Part shown: positions 7,644-15,546 of the stretch, piece after piece | Layout: each line of letters opens with the position of its first letter | Numbering within the stretch: the stretch's first letter is position 1 | Assembly: GCA_039029455.1 (NCBI GenBank) | Contig: JBCCGE010000060.1 | Span: forward strand, 1-18,725 | Direction of reading: 5' to 3' | From: JBCCGE01 sp039029455 | Lineage (GTDB): Bacteria > Pseudomonadota > Gammaproteobacteria > Arenicellales > Poriferihabitantaceae | Length of the DNA: 18,725 nucleotides | Notes under the pieces: generated by a model | What the model was told of the DNA's origin: nothing | Database searches by the model: none | The model's input: the letters and a program-made list of their open reading frames with translations, nothing else | Program-made: the position numbers and the translations under genes

Positions 7644-8693
7644 TCAGGGCTGATCGAAAAACAGTGTATCGGCCACCTGATCCGCCCAGTGTCCAAACTC
7701 CGGCAACGCAAACAGCTCTTTGCCGATTGCACGATGCATATCGGAAACCAGCATGACGCCCATTTCCCGCTGCGGGAACCTGGAAGCGTATTTGAGAATA
7801 TTTCCATGAACGGTCGCAGAGTTGTCGGTCGACCGCTCTCTGGCGGCACGTCCTACCAAAGCCGATGCCACTGCATACTGCAGATCGATCTCGACTGGCG
7901 CATCAACGTCCTCGCCGCAGACGATGGCATCCAGGTCAGGGAGGTTGTCCAGATTGGCGAGAAATGCGTTCAACTCCACCCCAGCTGCGGGTCCGACATT
8001 GGCCTGAAGAACACCCACCAGTAAATCGGGTCTGGACGAAAATTTTTGCAATGCACGATGAGCGAACTCCCAGGACCGGGGAGACGGAAACGCAACCGGA
8101 TTCTGTGCCGGGTCGAACTCGAAAAGCAGCTCCGGCCGAAAACGTAGGAACGCAATGATGCGCTCATCGATTGCATTCGCGTATGCCCAGGCCACCCAGT
8201 CATCCAGATTGACGTCAACCTCAAAATGGGAGAACCGGTTTGCCAGCGGAGCCGGCATTGTATAGGTCACCCCTCTGTCACCCTGACGATTACCCGCCGC
8301 AAAAATGGCCCAGCCGTCGGGCAGTTCGTACTGCCCCAGTCGTCGGTCCAGAATCAACTGATAAGCGGCGGCTGAAACGCTTGGCGCGGCCGATGTGATT
8401 TCATCCAGAAATAAAATACCGGAGTCTCCATGACGTTCCGTGTCCGGAAGCATAGATGGAATCGCCCATTCAACAAGCTCACCCTGACGAAACGGGATCC
8501 CCCTGAGATCGCTGGGCTCCATTTGCGACAACCGGATATCGATAACCCGCGCGCCTTTGGCTTCGGCGGTCTGATGGACCATCTGCGATTTACCCACCCC
8601 CGGCGGACCCCAAAGCATAATCGGAGTGTGCTGGCGACTGCTGGCACCCTCAAATTCTCGCTCCAAAATTGTCATTAACTGCGCTGGCCGCAT
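7644..8693 (-). CDS. MoxR-family AAA+ ATPase
   Basis: This 349-residue ATPase has Walker A GPPGVGKS (29-36), Walker B ILFLDE (93-98), sensor-1 Asn135 in FAAGNRQGDRG and an arginine-finger candidate Arg153 in LANRFSHFEV. Alternating GILFLDEITSA and AYQLILDRRLGQYELPDGW segments are typical of MoxR-like AAA+ proteins. The start ATG at 8693 follows AGGAAATACT, a good Shine-Dalgarno sequence. The protein is cytosolic and would form a ring that works with the VWA protein encoded just downstream. The pair is divergent from the aprMBA operon, so a role in maturing or remodelling a redox complex is conceivable. This is a guess from neighbourhood; such pairs also occur in unrelated contexts. Confidence 0.9.
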   Translation of the reverse strand: MRPAQLMTILEREFEGASSRQHTPIMLWGPPGVGKSQMVHQTAEAKGARVIDIRLSQMEPSDLRGIPFRQGELVEWAIPSMLPDTERHGDSGILFLDEITSAAPSVSAAAYQLILDRRLGQYELPDGWAIFAAGNRQGDRGVTYTMPAPLANRFSHFEVDVNLDDWVAWAYANAIDERIIAFLRFRPELLFEFDPAQNPVAFPSPRSWEFAHRALQKFSSRPDLLVGVLQANVGPAAGVELNAFLANLDNLPDLDAIVCGEDVDAPVEIDLQYAVASALVGRAARERSTDNSATVHGNILKYASRFPQREMGVMLVSDMHRAIGKELFALPEFGHWADQVADTLFFDQP

Positions 8694-9120
8694 AGTATTT
8701 CCTGAATCGCAATCGATTGCCGTAGCGGCGTAACGTGTCCGAAGATGACAACGGATTGCTCAATAGCCGGTAAATAAGCGACGGTGGCTCTCTTATTGAT
8801 GAAAGTCACTGTCGCCACCTGCACAAAAGTACATAAACTTCAGATTTTTAACGAAATTTTTCAGTAAAGAATTTATCTATAGGCAATAAAAAAAATCTGA
8901 TTGTCGATCGATTCGCCGCCTATTACTATTGTTCATACCCATACCCGTCGTTTCGGTCGGCGGGAGGTTCACAAACTCGATACTTACCGATAACAGTCAG
9001 GCGCCCGAAACTGTATGTTATGTCATCCTAAAATCCGCGATTATATTCTCGATCCCGACCGGTGTTTAGGGAGGCGTGCCGCTTCGAAGAGCCGCTGCTG
9101 TCCTAATGGAGCACCGCTTA
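8694..9120. promoter_or_regulatory. Divergent regulatory region between moxR-like gene and aprM
   Basis: This region separates two divergent operons and is clearly AT-rich at 8820-8900, including an A tract just before 8901. The best sigma-70-like promoter towards aprM is TTGTCG (8901-8906), a 17-base spacer, and TACTAT (8924-8929); each hexamer matches consensus at 4 of 6 positions, and the A tract could act as an UP element. A second possible -10, TATATT (9042-9047), has no good -35. Two inverted six-base sites, GGTGGC (8783-8788) and GCCACC (8814-8819), are centred about 31 bp apart, roughly three helical turns, and could be an operator. None of this is proven from sequence alone. Confidence 0.4.
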
Positions 9121-9975
9121 ATGATCGTCAATAATCCGTTTGCCGAGCTCTCGTCCCTAATATCACCATCCATCATGCAGGGCTACGTAGTCCTGATGGT
9201 GACGCTGGTCGTGGTTGGAACGATTCTCGATATGCTGCACAAGCAAAGTGCCAAGTATTTCTTTGAAAATGCGAAGAAAGCGCGCGCTAACGCCCGTCGC
9301 GAAGTTAGTAACAGCCAGAAAACCAGCCTGGCAATTCAGACCATAACCAACGAGGTTTTGACCTCGTCTGAATTTAAGAATCAGCGCCGTCGCCTGTCCC
9401 ATCTGTTCACAATGTACGGCTTCGTCGGTTTTGCAGCCACCACCGCAATTCTTATCTTCTCCTATGCGAGTCCAAACGCAGCAGCTCCATGGCCAGTCAC
9501 CCTGCTTTGGCACCTGAGCGCCATCTCCCTCTGTGTCGGAGGCTACTGGTTCTGGTTTTCGATTCGCGTCGATGTGGCCTCTGAGGGAATCAAGTGGCAT
9601 CAATTCAATGGCAGGGGAGATCTTTTCATTCTTGGGCTATTGTTCACCGCCACCTTCGGCCTGTTGTGGTCATTCGCACAGCAAATCGGATTCTCCGGCA
9701 TCACCATGTTTTTCTTTGTCCTGTTTGTCGCCAGTTCCGCATTGTTGTTCGGCAGCGTGTACTGGTCCAAGTTCGCGCACATGTTCTTCAAGCCTGCAGC
9801 TGCGTTTCAGAAAAAAATAGCCATGGCGGACGGATCAAACGAGAAGCTGCCGGATGAATACGATCTTTCGGATCCCGAAGTCCACGCCAAATTTCCGGAC
9901 ATTCCGGAGTACATGGGGGCCAACCCCCCGAACATGGGCCTTGGCATTAGCCGTGAAGCCCCTCGTCACTACTGA
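9121..9975 (+). CDS. aprM: AprM, APS reductase-associated membrane protein
   Basis: This is the membrane anchor and electron-transfer partner proposed for APS reductase in sulfur-oxidising bacteria. I choose ATG 9121 (284 residues) because GGAG sits nine bases upstream (9108-9111); GTG 9076 and ATG 9106 are also in frame but worse placed. The protein has about five hydrophobic segments, among them GYVVLMVTLVVVGTILDML, FVGFAATTAILIFSY, LLWHLSAISLCVGGYWFWF and MFFFVLFVASSALLFGS. The cytosolic N-terminal loop is rich in Lys and Arg (ENAKKARANARREV), and the C-terminus is a long soluble tail ending in ISREAPRHY. It directly precedes aprB with a 30-base gap. Identification rests on position plus topology and overall similarity to known AprM from memory. 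It probably links AprBA to the quinone pool, an accepted but not fully proven role. Confidence 0.85.
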   Translation: MIVNNPFAELSSLISPSIMQGYVVLMVTLVVVGTILDMLHKQSAKYFFENAKKARANARREVSNSQKTSLAIQTITNEVLTSSEFKNQRRRLSHLFTMYGFVGFAATTAILIFSYASPNAAAPWPVTLLWHLSAISLCVGGYWFWFSIRVDVASEGIKWHQFNGRGDLFILGLLFTATFGLLWSFAQQIGFSGITMFFFVLFVASSALLFGSVYWSKFAHMFFKPAAAFQKKIAMADGSNEKLPDEYDLSDPEVHAKFPDIPEYMGANPPNMGLGISREAPRHY

Positions 9976-10005
9976 TTTGATCTTTAAGAGCCCGGAGAAT
10001 TAATA

Positions 10006-10488
10006 ATGCCAACTTTTGTATATATGACACGTTGTGACGGATGCGGCCACTGCGTTGATATCTGTCCTTCAGACATCATGCATATCGATACAGTCACTCG
10101 ACGAGCCTACAACATCGAGCCCAATATGTGCTGGGAATGCTACTCATGCGTCAAAGCGTGCCCACATCAGGCCATAGACGTTCGCGGTTATGCCGACTTC
10201 GCACCTTTGGGACACTCTGTACGTGTAAAACGGGATGAGGAGAAAGGCGTGATCGCCTGGCGAATCAAGTTCCGTAATGGCAAGAAGGACATGGATCTGC
10301 TCGCGCCGATTACGACCAAACCATGGGGGAGCGGCACGCCGGAACTGAAAGATGAAGAGCCGCCTAGCCAGGAGCAACGCGACAGCCAGCACCTTTACAA
10401 CGAACCTAAATACATCCGGTTCGATGATGGCGACATTCATACGCTTAAATCCAACGGACTGAAAATGCAGCAGGGAGTGGACTACTAA
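10006..10488 (+). CDS. aprB: Adenylylsulfate reductase subunit beta (AprB)
   Basis: AprB (160 residues) is the iron-sulfur subunit of dissimilatory APS reductase and carries electrons between the AprA flavin and the membrane partner. Two [4Fe-4S] sites are visible: Cys10, 13, 16 and 20 in RCDGCGHCVDICP, and Cys42, 45, 48 and 52 in CWECYSCVKACP. The remaining part is the extended C-terminal tail that wraps around AprA in known structures (residues about 70-160, with YNEPKYIRFDDGD). The ATG is preceded by CGGAGAATTAATA, a good Shine-Dalgarno sequence. The stop TAA shares one base with the aprA ATG (TAATG), showing tight coupling of the two subunits. Confidence 0.95.
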   Translation: MPTFVYMTRCDGCGHCVDICPSDIMHIDTVTRRAYNIEPNMCWECYSCVKACPHQAIDVRGYADFAPLGHSVRVKRDEEKGVIAWRIKFRNGKKDMDLLAPITTKPWGSGTPELKDEEPPSQEQRDSQHLYNEPKYIRFDDGDIHTLKSNGLKMQQGVDY

Positions 10489-12368
10489 TGAAATTTAAAA
10501 CTGTTGTTGAAGATGATATCGACATCCTCGTCTGCGGTGCAGGCCTTGGCGGAACGGGCGCCGCATTCGAAGCGCGATACTGGGGTCAGGACAAAAAAAT
10601 CGTAATCGCAGAGAAAGCGAATATTGACCGGTCCGGTGCCGTCGCCCAGGGCCTGTACGCAATTAACTGCTACATGGGGACGCGCTTTGGTGAGAACAAT
10701 CCGGAAGATCACGTGCGGTATGCGCGCATCGATCTGATGGGCATGGTTCGAGAAGACCTGCTGTTCGATATGGCACGACACGTCGATTCCACGGTGCATC
10801 AGTTCGAGGACTGGGGTCTGCCGTTAATGCGCAACCCGAAAACCGGGGCCTACCAGCGCGAAGGTCGATGGCAGATCATGATTCACGGTGAATCTTACAA
10901 GCCGATAGTGGCCGAAGCGGCGAAGAAATCGGCGGACAAAGTCTTTAACCGGATTTGCGTGACTCACTTGCTGGTGGATGACGCCAAGGAGAATCGGATC
11001 GCAGGTGCGGTTGGATTCAATGTCCGCACCGGGGACTACCATGTTTTCAAGTCGAAAACCGTTGTTGTCGGCGCCGGCGGTGCCTCCAATATTTACAAAC
11101 CGCGATCGGTCGGCGAAGGCGCCGGGCGAGTGTGGTACGCGCCCTGGTCTTCAGGCTCCGCTTATGGCCTGTTAATTGGCGCTGGTGCAAAAATGACCCA
11201 GATGGAGAACAGAATCGTTCTGGCTCGATTCAAGGACGGATACGGTCCTGTCGGCGCCTACTTTCTGCATCTTAAAACCTATACACAAAATGGTTTGGGC
11301 GAGGAATACGAATCCAAGTGGTGGCCGCAGCTGCAGGAAATCGTCGGCAAAGAATACCTCGACCCTGAGGTGTCGCACCGAACCCACCGTCCGATTCCAA
11401 CCTGCCTTCGCAACCACGCGTTTATTCAGGAGGTCAATGCGGGGCGCGGCCCTATTCATATGGTTACCATGGAAGCTTTCCAGGATCCCCATCTCGAGGA
11501 GATCGGATGGCATAACTTTTTGGGCATGACTGTCGGGCAGGCCGTTTTGTGGGCATCAACGGACGTCGATCCAAAGTACGAAAATCCTGAGCTCACTACA
11601 TCAGAGCCCTATGTCATGGGTTCCCATGCAACAGGTTGTGGAGCCTGGTGTTCAGGTCCTGAAGATGTATCGCCTCCGGAGTATTACTGGGGCTACAACA
11701 GAATGACGTCGGTTGAAGGACTGTTTGGCGCCGGCGACGCTGTGGGCGGGACTCCTCATGCATTTTCCTCAGGATCGTTTACTGAGGGGCGCATAGCCGC
11801 AAAAGCGGCGTGCAAGTACATCGATGACGGCAAGGCTGAAGGCATCATGGTGTCTGATGCACAGATTGAGCGTCGCAAAGAGGAAATCTACAAGCCGATG
11901 GAAACCTATCGGGTGTTCCGAAACGAAATTACCGCCGGTTCCGTGAATCCAAACTATATCAACCCGCGTCAGGCACTTGATCGATTGCAGAAATTGATGG
12001 ATGAATACGCAGGCGGCGTGACTGTGAATTACATGACCAATGAAAAACTGTTAAACATTGGCCTTAAGAAACTCAAATATCTGGAGGAGGATCTCGAGAA
12101 AATTGCGGCGGAAAACATTCACGAATTGTTGCGCGCCTGGGAAGTAAAGCACAGGCATCTGACTTCGGAATCGGTCATTCAGCATACCTTGTTTCGCAAG
12201 GAAACGCGCTGGCCCGGGTACTACTACCGCGGGGACTACCTGAAAGTCGACGACGCAAACTGGCATGTTCTGACTGTTTCCAGACGCAATCCGGAGACCG
12301 GCGAGTACACCATGGAGAAGGCTCCCTGTTACCATCTGGTAGCCGACGAAGAGGAAAAAGCAGCCTAG
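10488..12368 (+). CDS. aprA: Adenylylsulfate reductase subunit alpha (AprA)
   Basis: AprA (626 residues) is the FAD-containing catalytic subunit interconverting APS with sulfite plus AMP. In an organism with AprM it most likely runs in the sulfite-oxidising direction, with the product APS passed on to ATP sulfurylase or APAT, neither of which is in this window. The dinucleotide-binding motif is CGAGLGGTGAAFEARYW (16-32). The family hallmark NCYMGTRFGENNPEDH begins at Asn60, and HGESYKPIVAEAAK, VVVGAGGASNIYKPRS and GLFGAGDAVGGTPHAFSSG follow, the last closing the FAD site. Length matches the AprA family. No frameshift or truncation is seen. The gene belongs to the aprMBA operon, and a strong hairpin follows it at 12450-12474. 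Confidence 0.97.
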   Translation: MKFKTVVEDDIDILVCGAGLGGTGAAFEARYWGQDKKIVIAEKANIDRSGAVAQGLYAINCYMGTRFGENNPEDHVRYARIDLMGMVREDLLFDMARHVDSTVHQFEDWGLPLMRNPKTGAYQREGRWQIMIHGESYKPIVAEAAKKSADKVFNRICVTHLLVDDAKENRIAGAVGFNVRTGDYHVFKSKTVVVGAGGASNIYKPRSVGEGAGRVWYAPWSSGSAYGLLIGAGAKMTQMENRIVLARFKDGYGPVGAYFLHLKTYTQNGLGEEYESKWWPQLQEIVGKEYLDPEVSHRTHRPIPTCLRNHAFIQEVNAGRGPIHMVTMEAFQDPHLEEIGWHNFLGMTVGQAVLWASTDVDPKYENPELTTSEPYVMGSHATGCGAWCSGPEDVSPPEYYWGYNRMTSVEGLFGAGDAVGGTPHAFSSGSFTEGRIAAKAACKYIDDGKAEGIMVSDAQIERRKEEIYKPMETYRVFRNEITAGSVNPNYINPRQALDRLQKLMDEYAGGVTVNYMTNEKLLNIGLKKLKYLEEDLEKIAAENIHELLRAWEVKHRHLTSESVIQHTLFRKETRWPGYYYRGDYLKVDDANWHVLTVSRRNPETGEYTMEKAPCYHLVADEEEKAA

Positions 12369-12449
12369 GATTATTTGACGCGCAAATATCCTGAGTCTGC
12401 AAAACCCGTTTCCAGCGATTTGCCAACCCGGCAATTTTGACGCGTTTTC

Positions 12450-12474
12450 TTCCGGGTGCCCGTTGCACCCGGAA
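12450..12474 (+). terminator. Perfect 10-bp hairpin downstream of aprA
   Basis: TTCCGGGTGC (12450-12459) and GCACCCGGAA (12465-12474) form a perfect 10-bp stem with a 5-base loop. After it there is only TTGATGACTT rather than a run of T, so it is a weak or attenuating terminator at best. It may instead protect the 3' end of aprMBA mRNA and lower expression of the downstream genes. Confidence 0.55.
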
Positions 12475-12501
12475 TTGATGACTTACGACGATCACTGACG
12501 A

Positions 12502-12855
12502 ATGAATATCATCGAGCACTCTGACGACGAGATTCTGGCTATCGCCAATCCCATGTGGGACGATCTGATCAAATTTTCCAATGAAGGCGAGTACGGAAAA
12601 TTTATTCGAAAATTTTCATACGATTTGCTCTTTGGTTTAAACGAAGTGGAAGTGGGCAAACAATTCGCAAAAAGCGAATTGACCCGCAGTCTTAACACTG
12701 AATACGATCTGCTCGGGTTGATCCGGCGAGGCCAGCATGTCACGGTTTTGTATCGTATGCGCAGCACGAAAAAAGAAGGGGAATGGCTCGGTCGTATGGT
12801 GCTCGGTTACGACAAGGATGAGGAGGTCAAAATCTTCGGTGCTTCGATTTTCTAG
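12502..12855 (+). CDS. Hypothetical 117-residue protein downstream of aprA
   Basis: I do not recognise this protein with confidence. It is soluble and acidic, with no signal peptide, cysteines or membrane segment. The N-terminal half looks helical (DEILAIANPMWDDLIKFSNEG and YGKFIRKFSYDLL), and the C-terminal half alternates polar and hydrophobic residues like beta strands (GQHVTVLYRMRSTKKEGEW, then GRMVLGYDKDEEVKIFGASI). This alpha-then-beta pattern resembles small cone-shaped NTF2-like proteins, but no diagnostic motif is visible. It follows the aprA hairpin by 27 bases and precedes the SlyD-like gene by 20 bases, so it probably belongs to the same transcription unit. Codon use and GC resemble its neighbours. 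Confidence 0.75.
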   Translation: MNIIEHSDDEILAIANPMWDDLIKFSNEGEYGKFIRKFSYDLLFGLNEVEVGKQFAKSELTRSLNTEYDLLGLIRRGQHVTVLYRMRSTKKEGEWLGRMVLGYDKDEEVKIFGASIF

Positions 12856-12875
12856 ACTGCAGACAGGGCTCGCTT

Positions 12876-13421
12876 ATGAATACAGATGTAATGGAAGAAC
12901 CGGTTGCTGACGGGAAACTCGTCGAACTGACCTACAAGGTCATTGACGCCAAAAGCAAAAGCGTCTTAACCGGCGTTGATTTTCCGATTGGCTATGTCCA
13001 CGGTGTTAACGAAATACTGGCACCCCAGGTCACGGCAGAGCTTGAAGGCAGACTCCCTGGAGATGTCGTTGAGGTGCCGATCGACTGCAATAAACTTTTT
13101 GGTCAGAGAGATGAATCGCTGGTCGTCACTGATCGTATTGAAAATGTACCGGAAGAGTATCGGGAAGTTGGAACATCAATACTCATGGAGAACGACAGGG
13201 GTGAAGCCAAAACCTTTCTGGTGACCCGGGTCGATGAGAACACGGTCACCATTGATGGCAACAATCCATTGTGCGGTCGGGAAGTTGTCTTTCGACTCGA
13301 TATCGTCACGGTGCGTGATGCCACAGAAGAAGAGATCGAGCACGGAGGTCCTCCAGAGTCCGGGTCTCAAGTACAGGACATCGTCGGACCCAACTCCAAA
13401 ATCCGTTCGATACACGACTGA
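12876..13421 (+). CDS. SlyD-like FKBP-type peptidyl-prolyl cis-trans isomerase
   Basis: This 181-residue protein has the SlyD arrangement: an FKBP fold interrupted by an IF (insert-in-flap) chaperone domain. The first FKBP part reads LVELTYKVIDAKSK, then FPIGYVHGVNEILAPQVTAELEGRLPGD and NKLFGQRDESL. The IF domain covers about residues 75-125 (VGTSILMENDRGEAKTFLV, then VDGNNPLCG-like IDGNNPLCGREV), and the FKBP fold closes with VFRLDIVTVRDATEEEIEHGG. Unlike E. coli SlyD, the C-terminal tail (residues 155-181) lacks the histidine/cysteine-rich nickel-binding segment. It is likely cytosolic and aids protein folding. AGGG precedes the ATG by about eight bases. Its place in the gene set after aprMBA suggests, but does not prove, a role in folding or assembly of the complex. 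Confidence 0.85.
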   Translation: MNTDVMEEPVADGKLVELTYKVIDAKSKSVLTGVDFPIGYVHGVNEILAPQVTAELEGRLPGDVVEVPIDCNKLFGQRDESLVVTDRIENVPEEYREVGTSILMENDRGEAKTFLVTRVDENTVTIDGNNPLCGREVVFRLDIVTVRDATEEEIEHGGPPESGSQVQDIVGPNSKIRSIHD

Positions 13422-13444
13422 CTATCGACGCATCGGGGATCGAA

Positions 13445-14554
13445 GTGCCTCATCACCTCTTCGCAGAGACACTTCTTTGCCCTGGGCTGGACTGCACGTT
13501 TCAGTGGCGCTATCAGAACGATGGTCACTACCTCCTTGAGCTGATAGATGACGAGTCACCGGTCTACGGTGCACTTTCTCAATCGATTGATCGCTTTGAG
13601 CACACCGTTTTCGAACTGGCGATCAACAAGCCCACGTTAATAGAATGGGCCAACTCCCAAAATACACTTCAGGATACTGCTGATCGGCGCGAGCTTCGAC
13701 TTGGCGGCGCCCATGTTTTTCAGCAGTCCATAGAATTATTTCAGGGAATGCAGATGATGACCGACAGGGAAGAGAATCCGGAGCGTCTGTCTCTCATACA
13801 TCAGTCAATCGGAGACGTTATGGGGTTTATCGGTCAGAGAAGTGGCAGCATTCACTTCCTTGAGCAGGCCGCCATGTCCTATGAGCAGGCGCTGGAAATC
13901 AGAACCGAAGAACATACGCCGCTGCAATGGGCGAGAACCAGAATCAATCTGGGGATCGTAATGCACACCATTGGTCAGCTTGAGAACGACAATCGAATGT
14001 CGAAGCAGGGTCTGGAATCGCTCAAACAGGGAATCAATCTACTGCCCAGAGACACGGCGCCCGCAGAGTGGTCGGCTGCCATGTGTCAGGTTGCGGTCAT
14101 ATTGTGCGAGCTCGGTACACAGCGAAGAGGTGCTCGGACACTCGAGCAGGCTCTGGTCGCTTTTCGAAACGCACTGGCTGAACGCAGCAAAGATTCGAAT
14201 GAAATCTGCTGGGCGATCACCCAAAGTAATTTAGCAGCAACGCTGCAAGCCATCGGAATACATGAAGAAGATATCGGTTCACTGGAATCCGCAATCCCGA
14301 TTTACGACGAAGTCCTGAAGGTTCTGACTCGTGACACGGTGCCTCTGATATGGGTAATCGTCTCAGCCAATAGAGCGTCAGCTCTGTGCGCACTTGCTGG
14401 TGAATCCGATTATCTGGATATGGCTGAAAACTCGGCCGGAGAGTTCGAAGCGTTGCACAGCCTCCTGCTGGAAACCGACTACAGCGATCTGTTGCGCAAA
14501 GCGGAACAAGGGAAGGATTCCGCCTCGGAACTTGCGCGTTCGTTGCAGGTTTGA
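13445..14554 (+). CDS. Tetratricopeptide repeat protein
   Basis: This 369-residue protein is built largely of TPR-type helical repeats of about 50 residues. Repeats are recognisable by a W-x-x-x-x-x-N/Q-L-x-x-x-L/M-x-x-x-G pattern: PLQWARTRINLGIVMHTIGQ, PAEWSAAMCQVAVILCELGT, EICWAITQSNLAATLQAIGI and PLIWVIVSANRASALCALAG, each followed by a helix like LEQALVAFRNALAE or LESAIPIYDEVLKV. A first, degenerate copy contains LIEWANSQNTLQD. The N-terminal 60 residues are not repeat-like and contain two cysteines (LLCPGLDCTFQWRY). The start is GTG 13445, seven bases after GGGGA. No signal peptide or catalytic motif is seen. It is probably a cytosolic scaffold in the same gene row as aprMBA; its binding partner is unknown. 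Confidence 0.85.
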   Translation: MPHHLFAETLLCPGLDCTFQWRYQNDGHYLLELIDDESPVYGALSQSIDRFEHTVFELAINKPTLIEWANSQNTLQDTADRRELRLGGAHVFQQSIELFQGMQMMTDREENPERLSLIHQSIGDVMGFIGQRSGSIHFLEQAAMSYEQALEIRTEEHTPLQWARTRINLGIVMHTIGQLENDNRMSKQGLESLKQGINLLPRDTAPAEWSAAMCQVAVILCELGTQRRGARTLEQALVAFRNALAERSKDSNEICWAITQSNLAATLQAIGIHEEDIGSLESAIPIYDEVLKVLTRDTVPLIWVIVSANRASALCALAGESDYLDMAENSAGEFEALHSLLLETDYSDLLRKAEQGKDSASELARSLQV

Positions 14555-14628
14555 ATGACCTGCGGAGAAATGATTGATACATTCGAAATCCGACATTTAC
14601 CGCTCATAATCCGTTACTCATCTGCACC

Positions 14629-15483
14629 GTGATTCGCGCTTTCTCACAACGACTGATGCCGCCCTTCTCGGGTCAGATACAGATTGCTGAATCGGACAAA
14701 TACCGAGCGCTTACACTCGACGGCGATATCTGGGAAATACAATACGTAAAACGGACACATGTTCGTGTCGCCACCCTGAGCGCAAGTGATATCAAGGCGG
14801 AAACCATCCGTCCTGAACTCATGCACTCGGGCACCGCTGACGAGCAAATCGTAGAAATGCTGCGTTTCCTGGCGGACATCAAACTGCCTTTTGCTGCAAC
14901 CGATCGATACGAATACTGGCTGATGGATGCAAAGGAAAATTTCCCGCTGGCGTTGATCTATTCCTGCAGCGAGCCCGAGCAAATGGCCAAGTTTCCCGAA
15001 AGGCCCGAGTGGACCGCTTTGCCTGCTGCAGTGATGCCTATTGAGAAAACTGAGGAAGAGTTGAGAAACAACATACCTCCCGTGAACTATCGGCTGGAGA
15101 GGCTCGTTGCCGAACGGGCGGGACAGTGGACGGTCGGCCGCTGGTTTAATCGCGATGAAGTCGATGAATGCAACTTTCCCAAACTGATGGTGACCGAAAA
15201 TTGGCACGAAGAGTCAGAACAACACTTGTTTGAGCGATATATCCAGCGACAGGCGCCGCGACTTCTTATGTTGCACGGACTGGACGATTCCGTCCGTCAG
15301 CAGCTCGAAGGCTATTGCAGACCCTATGCGTCAGAAGTCGGTCGTTTTTGCGGTCTTTATCCCAAAATTATGGATACCGCACTGATTCGCACGCTGCGCG
15401 TGGAGGCGCGACTGACCGCCGCCAGCGGAGACGGCCACCATTCCGCGATTCACAACCGGCGGGATGGTATATTATATATCTGA
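14629..15483 (+). CDS. Hypothetical 284-residue protein
   Basis: I do not recognise this family. The predicted protein is soluble, with a short N-terminal beta-rich part (FSGQIQIAESDKYRALTLDG, then IWEIQYVKRTHVRVATL), a middle part with YEYWLMDAKENFPLALIYSC, and a helical C-terminal part (QHLFERYIQRQAPRLLMLH). The central RLVAERAGQWTVGRWFNR block and the W, F and Y content suggest a folded globular protein. No catalytic motif, membrane helix or signal peptide is visible. The start is GTG 14629; an in-frame ATG at 14656 is an alternative. Neither has a good Shine-Dalgarno sequence. A 20-codon frame (ATG 14570) ends in GTGA overlapping the GTG, which could provide coupling. The 53-codon gene follows 63 bases downstream. 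Confidence 0.75.
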   Translation: MIRAFSQRLMPPFSGQIQIAESDKYRALTLDGDIWEIQYVKRTHVRVATLSASDIKAETIRPELMHSGTADEQIVEMLRFLADIKLPFAATDRYEYWLMDAKENFPLALIYSCSEPEQMAKFPERPEWTALPAAVMPIEKTEEELRNNIPPVNYRLERLVAERAGQWTVGRWFNRDEVDECNFPKLMVTENWHEESEQHLFERYIQRQAPRLLMLHGLDDSVRQQLEGYCRPYASEVGRFCGLYPKIMDTALIRTLRVEARLTAASGDGHHSAIHNRRDGILYI

Positions 15484-15546
15484 GTGAATTCACACTGGAG
15501 ACGTCCGAAGCGTCCCGACTAATGTTACATCCCGGAGAAATGAGAA

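Noticed and set aside
7613..7849. N-terminal extension of the VWA gene to an ATG at 7849
   Set aside because: It would overlap the AAA+ gene by over 200 bases and has no family similarity; the GTG at 7612 fits the family N-terminus.
9076..9120. Longer aprM start at GTG 9076 with AGGGAGG upstream
   Set aside because: The AGGGAGG is only one base from the GTG, too close to act as its Shine-Dalgarno sequence; GGAG with nine-base spacing to ATG 9121 is better.
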